50,897 nt of DNA. Source: an uncultured Pirellulaceae bacterium. Its GTDB lineage: Bacteria; Planctomycetota; Planctomycetia; Pirellulales; Pirellulaceae. Below are positions 45,547 to 50,897 of this stretch, piece after piece. The notes beneath the pieces are model-generated. The model saw only the letters and a program-made list of their open reading frames with translations. It did no database searches and had not been told where the DNA came from. The position numbers were made by a program, and so were the translations under genes. The stretch lies in contig CALHZT010000295.1 of assembly GCA_938040995.1 (NCBI GenBank), positions 1 through 50,897 on the forward strand. The letters are read 5' to 3'. Positions within the stretch are counted from its first letter, which is position 1, and each line of letters opens with the position of its first letter.

Positions 45547-47058
45547 GTGCTTTCTTGCATAGCCAGCGCGGTCATTGAAGAAGTCGTCGGGAACGGTATG
45601 TCGAACAGCATCGTCGGTATTTCAGGAATAAGCAGCCCGGAAGGAAACGCAGTCGTTGGCGACATGCAGTCGCGTGTTCGTAGCTGCACGACTTTTCCGG
45701 CCGTGCTGACCGCGGAAGTTTCGACCGCGAATGTTGTCTCGTGGGCTCGACACCAGACGTCGCCGTTCAAAATTCTCTGGACGAATCGGGATCGCACGGA
45801 CAGCATCGCAGCGTCCGGCATCGCAGCGGAGGTCGTCGGCGATGTTGATGAGTCGATTCAGTCGGTGATTTCCCGTTGTCGGGCTCTTGTGAAAGGGCAC
45901 GCCGGACTTCGCGCCTTTGGCGGTTTCCGCTTCCAGACGAATACTCAAAAAAACGACCAAACCAAAGTCGCCGGGAACGGTGGCAACAGGCACCGGAGTA
46001 AAGGGCACGGAAGCAACGGCCAACGAAGCAACGCGAATGGTGCTGCGAGCCATGAAGATGTGTGGGATGGATTCGCGAATGCCCAGTTCTGGTTGCCGCG
46101 TTTGACATTCGACGGCAAGACAATCTCTTGCGTCGTCCTTGACGAAGCGGACAAGCCTGCCGCGCTCGCGGCGGTTGCAAGTCTGGTGTATGGCCCGTTC
46201 AAAGACCCGGATCCTGAGATTCCCGCGTGGACGACTCGCACGAATACACCAGACAAGGACGGTTGGACTCGGAATATTGGTAAAGCGATTGAGATGTTCC
46301 GTCGTGAGCTGCTTGAGAAGATCGTGCTCGCGCGAAAGGCAACATTCAAGTTTGACAGTCGCGTGAATGCAATTGATCTGGCGTCGCGGATGGCGAACGC
46401 TGCGTTCGGGTGCTACCAGTACTGCTTTCATCTGGATGAACAAACCGCGTTTGTGGGAGCAAGCCCCGAACGACTGTTTCGTCGCGAAGCCAACACACTC
46501 TTTACCGAAGCCGTCGCGGGAACGCGACCGAGATCTGAAGATGCGACTGAAGATCGGCGTTTGGCGGACGAGTTGCTCTCCAGCGAGAAGGACCAGCTCG
46601 AACACCAGATCGTTCGCAAGAGTATTCGCCAGCAACTTCACCGTTGCCTGGAACCTGATTCGCTCAGCGTTTCCAACAAGCCAAAGTTAATGCCGCTTTC
46701 AAAGACTCAACATCTTTGCTCAGTGGTAAAGGCGACTTTGCACGATTCGGTAAGCGATGGTCAGCTGATCGAACGACTTCATCCGACTCCGGCCGTCGGC
46801 GGTTATCCCACGGGGAACGCGTTGTCGGAGATATCGCGACTGGAGCCATTCGATCGCGGTTGGTACGCGGCGCCCGTTGGCTGGATCAGTCGCGATGCTG
46901 CGGAATTTGCGGTCGCCATTCGCTCCGGCCTGCTACGTGGCGACGAGCTTTCGTTATATTCAGGTGCCGGCATCGTTCCTGGCTCGGACGCCGATGAAGA
47001 GTGGAACGAAGTCGAGCACAAGCTTGTCAACTTTATGAATATCATCGGCAATCGATAG
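45547..47058 (+). CDS. menF: Isochorismate synthase MenF
   Basis: Converts chorismate to isochorismate, the entry step of menaquinone synthesis. The 503 residues start at a GTG; an ATG at 45598 (residue 18) is an equally likely start because neither has a strong ribosome site. Chorismate-binding domain motifs: EKIVLARKATF (general-base Lys), GASPERLFRR, TEAVAGTRPRS, HQIVRKSI, HPTPAVGGYP and the C-terminal YSGAGIVPGSDADEEWNEVEHK. Residues about 131-172 are an inserted Gly/Asn/Ser/Arg-rich linker (GNGGNRHRSKGHGSNGQRSN) of low complexity, not seen in E. coli MenF. First gene of a menF-menD-menH-menA cluster. Confidence 0.93.
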   Translation: MLSCIASAVIEEVVGNGMSNSIVGISGISSPEGNAVVGDMQSRVRSCTTFPAVLTAEVSTANVVSWARHQTSPFKILWTNRDRTDSIAASGIAAEVVGDVDESIQSVISRCRALVKGHAGLRAFGGFRFQTNTQKNDQTKVAGNGGNRHRSKGHGSNGQRSNANGAASHEDVWDGFANAQFWLPRLTFDGKTISCVVLDEADKPAALAAVASLVYGPFKDPDPEIPAWTTRTNTPDKDGWTRNIGKAIEMFRRELLEKIVLARKATFKFDSRVNAIDLASRMANAAFGCYQYCFHLDEQTAFVGASPERLFRREANTLFTEAVAGTRPRSEDATEDRRLADELLSSEKDQLEHQIVRKSIRQQLHRCLEPDSLSVSNKPKLMPLSKTQHLCSVVKATLHDSVSDGQLIERLHPTPAVGGYPTGNALSEISRLEPFDRGWYAAPVGWISRDAAEFAVAIRSGLLRGDELSLYSGAGIVPGSDADEEWNEVEHKLVNFMNIIGNR

Positions 47059-47062
47059 TAGC

Positions 47063-47107
47063 ACGGCTGTCCCCAGCCGTTGTTGAACGCAAACGGCTGT
47101 CAGCCGT
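47063..47107. repeat. Tandem small hairpins between menF and menD
   Basis: ACGGCTG (47063-47069) pairs with CAGCCGT (47074-47080), and again ACGGCTG (47093-47099) pairs with CAGCCGT (47101-47107). The CACGGCTGTCCCCAGCCGT unit is a recurrent planctomycete intergenic repeat (general knowledge). It sits inside an operon, upstream of the menD start. Confidence 0.7.
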
Positions 47108-47113
47108 ATTTGG

Positions 47114-48850
47114 ATGGCCGTCGGCATGACCGCTTCGAATTCTCAAACGGCGATTGCCAATCGAAAATGGGCCGGCGCCGCAATCTTCGCCTGCCTGCGA
47201 AGCGGGATTACCAACTTCTTCGTGGCCCCAGGATCTCGCTGCACGCCGATGACGATCGCCCTTGCGAATGCGTCTGCGAAATGGCCCGCGGTCAAGATCC
47301 ACCAACACTACGACGAACGCGGACTTGCGTTTGCTGCACTCGGATGCGGTCGCGCCACCGGGCGGCCCGGCGTTTTCATTTGCACTTCCGGTACGGCAGT
47401 CGCAAATGCGTTTCCCGCAGTCATCGAATCCGCCGCAGAAGACATTCCATTCGTGCTGATGACAGCGGATCGACCTCCGGAGTTGCGAGGTAGCGGCAGC
47501 AACCAGACGATTGATCAAGTCGATTTGTTTGGCGGCTATCCGCGAGCGTTCGCTGATCTTCACTGCTCAACGGATGGGAACAATCCGTCTGCAGTCGACA
47601 AAACCATTATTGGGTTGCTGGAAAAGGCCACGCATGGCCCAGTGCATATCAACTGTATGTTTGCCGAGCCGTTTCTTGACGAGGCGTACGAGGATGGCGA
47701 GTTGCTCGGGCTTCCGTGCGCGTTCGGAACCACGGATCTCTATTCGCCGCCGGTAGAATCAGCCGATGATGAGGACTCGCCCATCGAAATTGCGGGCGGT
47801 AAGACACTGGTCATCGCCAGCGGCTGTCGTCGCGAAGTCGCTTTGGCGGCCAAGGATCTGGCGAAGCGGTTGGAAGCTCCATTTCTGGCGGATGTTACGA
47901 GCGGATTGCGGGAGTTGGCGTATGACCTTGCTCTCAAACGCCTGATGGAGCACGAAGCATTTTGGCCGGATACGCTGATTCACGTCGGACGCCGAATCGT
48001 CTCAAAACGACTGCTCCGGTTTATCGAAGTGGCACAACCGGCAACTTACCTGCACGTCAACGAAACGAATCAGCCGATTGATCCGCTTCACATGGTGACG
48101 GATACGGTCGTTGGCAAAGTCGCGACAGTATGCGAACAAATACGCGTGCGTTCGGATTCGCCGCCTGAATATTTACAAAAGTGGACGGCGATTTCCGGGC
48201 AAAGCCAGCAAGTGCTTAAGCAGCAATTTAGCGACAGCACGAGCGGGGATATTAGCGAGCCCGCGATTGCCTGGCACGTCGCAAATTCGATACCGACGGG
48301 AAGCGGACTGTTTCTTGGCAACAGCATGCCCGTTCGGGATATGGACAGTTTCGGGTTTTGGGAGAGTGACCGCATCGTGCACGTTGCGGCGAATCGTGGA
48401 GCCAGCGGGATCGACGGCACCATCGCATCGGCTATCGGTTTTGCCCATGGGCTCGGCACGCGGACGACAGCGATCATCGGCGACCTGGCGGCGCTTCATG
48501 ACTTGAATTCGTTGCAACTGTTGGCGACGTCAACGCAGCCCGTGGTGCTGATTGTTATCAACAATGACGGCGGTGGGATTTTTCACTTCTTGCCAATCGC
48601 GTCGCAGTCCAACCATTTTGAAAAGTTTTATGGTACGCCGCACGCGCGGACGTTTGGGCATGCCGCGGCCATGTTTGGGCTCGACCATACGGCTCCGAAA
48701 ACGTTGCCCCAATTTGAGCAGGTATATTCGCAAGCGATCGAACGCGACGCGTCGACCGTCATCGAAGTCACCACCGATCGCACGGCGAACCTGGAATGTC
48801 ACCAGCGGATTCTCCGGCAAGTCGCCGAGTCGCTGGTCAAGGTAATATGA
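47114..48850 (+). CDS. menD: SEPHCHC synthase MenD
   Basis: Thiamine-diphosphate enzyme adding 2-oxoglutarate to isochorismate to give SEPHCHC, the second step of menaquinone synthesis (578 residues; ATG at 47126 is an alternative start). N-terminal PYR domain: FVAPGSRCTPMTIALANAS and the catalytic Glu in HYDERGLAFAALG, followed by GTAVANAFPAVIES. The C-terminal ThDP-binding domain has IGDLAALHDLNSLQLL and the Mg-binding INNDGGGIFHFLP. Length is that of the family. Its stop codon overlaps the menH start (ATGA), so translation is coupled. Confidence 0.95.
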   Translation: MAVGMTASNSQTAIANRKWAGAAIFACLRSGITNFFVAPGSRCTPMTIALANASAKWPAVKIHQHYDERGLAFAALGCGRATGRPGVFICTSGTAVANAFPAVIESAAEDIPFVLMTADRPPELRGSGSNQTIDQVDLFGGYPRAFADLHCSTDGNNPSAVDKTIIGLLEKATHGPVHINCMFAEPFLDEAYEDGELLGLPCAFGTTDLYSPPVESADDEDSPIEIAGGKTLVIASGCRREVALAAKDLAKRLEAPFLADVTSGLRELAYDLALKRLMEHEAFWPDTLIHVGRRIVSKRLLRFIEVAQPATYLHVNETNQPIDPLHMVTDTVVGKVATVCEQIRVRSDSPPEYLQKWTAISGQSQQVLKQQFSDSTSGDISEPAIAWHVANSIPTGSGLFLGNSMPVRDMDSFGFWESDRIVHVAANRGASGIDGTIASAIGFAHGLGTRTTAIIGDLAALHDLNSLQLLATSTQPVVLIVINNDGGGIFHFLPIASQSNHFEKFYGTPHARTFGHAAAMFGLDHTAPKTLPQFEQVYSQAIERDASTVIEVTTDRTANLECHQRILRQVAESLVKVI

Positions 48851-49626
48851 TGGCCAGTCCTGCCAACCGAATCGTATTCTTGCATGGATTTCTCGGCTCG
48901 GCCCGCGACTGGGAGCCCATCATCGATGGATGCAAGTCGCCGATAGAAAAGCTGGCGATTGACCTGCAGCCAGCTGATGACTGGCAATCAGGAATCCATT
49001 CGATTATCGAATTGATTGCAGATGGCAATAAAGGTTCGGCTGCCAACACGATCCTCGTTGGTTATTCCATGGGTGCGCGAATCGCGTTGGGCGTCTCGTT
49101 GGAATGTCGGCTCGCCGGCCTTGTGTTTGTTTCCGGTTCGCCGGGCATCGAGGACAGCATCGAGCTTTCGCGAAGAGGCATCGCGGATCGCCAGATGTCG
49201 GAACGTCTGGAAGGGATGGCCAATCCGGGAATCGCGAAGAAGATGTTGCCGCGTTTTCTCGATCTCTGGTACAGGCAGCCGGTCTTCGATTCGCTGAACG
49301 AAACGCAGATTGCCGATCTGGTTGCCTGGCGTAGTGACATGGACTGTCAGCGGCAATCCGATTTGATGCGGACATTTACGATTGGCAACCAGCCGGATTT
49401 TTGGCCGCGACTTTGCGAACTCCATGCGAATGCCAAAAATTCGACGCCCGTCCTGATCGTGGCGGGTGAGCGAGATGCGAAATACGTTGATATCTCGCAA
49501 CGTTTTGTCCGGGCAAACACGTCAGCACACTTGGCGATTGTCGCCAATGCCGGCCACAATGTGCCGCGTGAACAGCCAGAAAAGTTCTGCGAGATTCTTG
49601 ACGACTTTGCCTGCTCCCGAGTCTGA
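48847..49626 (+). CDS. menH: SHCHC synthase MenH (alpha/beta hydrolase)
   Basis: Alpha/beta-hydrolase that eliminates pyruvate from SEPHCHC to give SHCHC in menaquinone synthesis (259 residues from the ATG at 48847). The start is chosen because ATGA overlaps the menD TGA at 48848; the longer frame from 48796 lies inside menD. Motifs: the oxyanion HGFLGSARDW, the nucleophile elbow GYSMGARIALG (Ser), the Asp in GERDAKY and the His in NAGHNVPREQPE. It is followed by a tandem-repeat spacer and then menA. Confidence 0.93.
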   Translation: MMASPANRIVFLHGFLGSARDWEPIIDGCKSPIEKLAIDLQPADDWQSGIHSIIELIADGNKGSAANTILVGYSMGARIALGVSLECRLAGLVFVSGSPGIEDSIELSRRGIADRQMSERLEGMANPGIAKKMLPRFLDLWYRQPVFDSLNETQIADLVAWRSDMDCQRQSDLMRTFTIGNQPDFWPRLCELHANAKNSTPVLIVAGERDAKYVDISQRFVRANTSAHLAIVANAGHNVPREQPEKFCEILDDFACSRV

Positions 49627-49752
49627 AAATCTCAAATCTCAAACCTCAAACCTCAAACCTGAAACCTCAAACCTGAAATCTCAAACCTGAAATCTGAAAG
49701 CTGAAATCTGAAATCTGAAATTTTTAATCTCAGATCTGAGATCAAAAAACCA
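49627..49752 (+). repeat. 7-bp tandem repeats and palindrome between menH and menA
   Basis: About 90 bases of imperfect 7-base repeats, mostly AAATCTC, AAACCTC, AAACCTG or AAATCTG units, from the menH stop to 49720. The run ends in a perfect 16-base palindrome ATCTCAGATCTGAGAT (49727-49742). The array is probably slippage-prone and it lies within an operon. It is not a CRISPR array: units are seven bases and have no spacers. Confidence 0.85.
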
Positions 49753-50622
49753 ATGCTTAAAAACTGGCTACTCGCGGCTCGACCGAAAACTCTGCTGGCT
49801 GGAATCGCGCCCGTTGCTGTCGGCGCGTCCCTTGCTGCGATGGACGACGGTTTTCACGCATTGGCCGTTATTGCGGCGTTTGCCGGAGCCATGTGTATCC
49901 AGATCGGGACGAACTTCGCCAACGATTATTTTGACTTTAAACAAGGCGCTGACACGAACGATCGCAAAGGTCCGACTCGTGCCGTCCAGGCGGGTTTGAT
50001 CTCGCCTCGCGCCATGCTCGTCGCCACGTTCGTCATGTTTGCGTCGCTGGCGTTGATATGCGTCTATCTCGTCGCGCGAGCCGGCTGGCCCATCATCGTC
50101 ATCGGAATCCTGAGTGCCCTATTCGGCGTGATGTACACCGCCGGGCGATATTCGCTCGCGTATCTTGGCATCGCTGACGTGTTCGTGCTGGTTTTCTTCG
50201 GACCTGTCGCCGTGGCCGGCACCTATTACGTGCAGACGCTCACCATGAAGCCCTCGATTATTGTCGCGGGCTTTGCGACTGGCCTACTCTCGATGGCTCT
50301 GTTGGTCGTAAATAACCTGCGCGATATTGACGAGGACGCAGTCGCAAAAAAACGAACTTTGGCCGTACGGTTTGGTGCGACTTTTGTAAGGTGGGAATAC
50401 ACAATCTGCGTAGTCGCCGCCGCAGCGATTCCAGTCGTGCTATGGATGTGCTTTGGAATGCAAATATCAGTTTTGCTTGCTGCGGTGGTGATCGTTCCGG
50501 GATCCATCCTAATTCGCAAAGTCTGGCAAACTAACGGCGTCGCACTCAATCCGGTGCTCGGCATGACGGCTGGATTACTTCTGCTGTACGCGGCATTGTT
50601 CTGCGTTGGCAGCATGATGTAG
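49753..50622 (+). CDS. menA: 1,4-dihydroxy-2-naphthoate polyprenyltransferase MenA
   Basis: UbiA-superfamily integral-membrane prenyltransferase (289 residues) that attaches the polyprenyl tail to DHNA, forming demethylmenaquinone. Motif 1 is NDYFDFKQGADTNDR (Asp-rich, binds Mg-diphosphate); motif 2 is NLRDIDEDAVAKKRTLAVRFG. It has multiple hydrophobic segments (for example ALAVIAAFAGAMCIQIG, VLVVFFGPVAVAGTYYV, MALLVVNNLRD). Fourth gene of the men cluster; remaining men genes (menC, menE, menB) are not in the window. A fold-back lies 12 bases downstream. Confidence 0.94.
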   Translation: MLKNWLLAARPKTLLAGIAPVAVGASLAAMDDGFHALAVIAAFAGAMCIQIGTNFANDYFDFKQGADTNDRKGPTRAVQAGLISPRAMLVATFVMFASLALICVYLVARAGWPIIVIGILSALFGVMYTAGRYSLAYLGIADVFVLVFFGPVAVAGTYYVQTLTMKPSIIVAGFATGLLSMALLVVNNLRDIDEDAVAKKRTLAVRFGATFVRWEYTICVVAAAAIPVVLWMCFGMQISVLLAAVVIVPGSILIRKVWQTNGVALNPVLGMTAGLLLLYAALFCVGSMM

Positions 50623-50634
50623 GCCGGATAGTTC

Positions 50635-50713
50635 GTAGTGGATCTTGTTAAAGATCCTTGCAGCATCAGCGTTTTTCGCGGACGACTGAGGGATCTTTGA
50701 CAAGATCCACTAC
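50635..50713. terminator. 23-bp inverted repeat after menA
   Basis: GTAGTGGATCTTGTTAAAGA (start 50635) pairs with TCTTTGACAAGATCCACTAC (end 50713): 22 of 23 positions across a 33-base loop. GTAGTGGATCTTGTCAAAGATCC-type repeats recur in Pirellulaceae (general knowledge). It may end the men operon transcript, but there is no T-run. Another reading is a GTAG-ended RAYT-like repeat. Confidence 0.6.
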
Positions 50714-50756
50714 CTGTGAGTTTCAACATTGCTCAATTGATACCAACACGCTGCCC

Positions 50757-50897
50757 CTAACACATGCGCTCGAGTTCTCTCAGATACTCCAGGGCATCTT
50801 CGACTTCATCGACCAAAACGCCTTGCTGACGCCCGCCGATATCGCAGTCGTTCAACAGCATCAAATCTTCAAAATTCTCATTCGCTGCCAGACGCTT
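50757..50897 (-). CDS. 3' end of an unrecognised gene (partial)
   Basis: The last 46 codons of a minus-strand gene cut by the window end; stop TAG at 50757-50759. The readable end is KRLAANENFEDLMLLNDCDI, then GGRQQGVLVDEVEDALEYLRELERMC. It is helical and acidic. No family could be assigned from this fragment. Confidence 0.5.
   Translation of the reverse strand, partial: KRLAANENFEDLMLLNDCDIGGRQQGVLVDEVEDALEYLRELERMC

Noticed and set aside
45622-46641. 339-codon minus-strand frame opposite menF
   Set aside because: Antisense to menF, which has full catalytic motifs; no independent evidence.
49627-49752. CRISPR array
   Set aside because: The repeat unit is only seven bases with no unique spacers and no cas genes nearby.

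Overview
The window looks like chromosomal DNA of a planctomycete, most likely of the Pirellulaceae (Rhodopirellula or a relative). This rests on family traits read from the sequence: a YXWGXW-repeat secreted protein, LEPR-XLL-like N-terminal motifs on secreted proteins, PEP-CTERM and dockerin proteins, a lamin-tail/CotH giant protein, large Ser/Thr kinases with a C-terminal TPR-like half (one next to an ECF sigma factor), Tat-exported TIM-barrel isomerase-like proteins, and many GTAG-ended or CGCGT-containing inverted repeats between genes. No tRNA, rRNA, CRISPR array or prophage was seen. No database search was possible; names rest on motifs.

Layout. 0-2.4 kb: a secreted YXWGXW protein followed by a perfect 29-bp inverted repeat. 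3.2-9.1 kb: a four-gene (+) cluster encoding a tripartite exporter (ABC permease-ATPase, HlyD-type adaptor, small membrane protein, TolC-type lipoprotein). The ATPase lacks several hydrolysis residues and the TolC protein has a long acidic insert. 9.5-12 kb: a YbdK-type carboxylate-amine ligase and an M20 amidohydrolase. 12.8-18.3 kb: a beta-helix/diheme cytochrome c fusion, an aldehyde dehydrogenase-like protein and a dockerin/PEP-CTERM protein, all on the minus strand. 19-21.7 kb: a Ser/Thr kinase. 22.3-27.2 kb: a 1643-residue lamin-tail/CotH/dockerin protein. 27.8-30.3 kb: a polytopic membrane protein. 31-33 kb: a PEP-CTERM protein preceded by an orphan terminator, and a Tat-exported isomerase-like protein. 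33.4-35.8 kb: hflX and an SDR gene. 35.8-39.7 kb: a RAYT (REP-associated tyrosine transposase) with four copies of a 173-bp, GTAG-ended, doubly palindromic element around it, interleaved with an RTX-like protein, an LRR-like protein and a TolB-like protein. 39.7-43.3 kb: an ECF sigma factor and a TPR kinase. 43.5-45.4 kb: a second isomerase-like protein and an RluA pseudouridine synthase. 45.5-50.6 kb: menaquinone genes menF-menD-menH-menA. The window ends in the 3' part of an unrecognised minus-strand gene.

The strongest non-standard signals are the RAYT with its 173-bp element family (a fifth, diverged copy of identical length lies at 12.6 kb), a second 137-bp fold-back family with two oppositely oriented copies and a truncated end, the exporter with a degenerate nucleotide-binding domain, and the strong terminator at 31.03-31.08 kb with no recognisable gene upstream.
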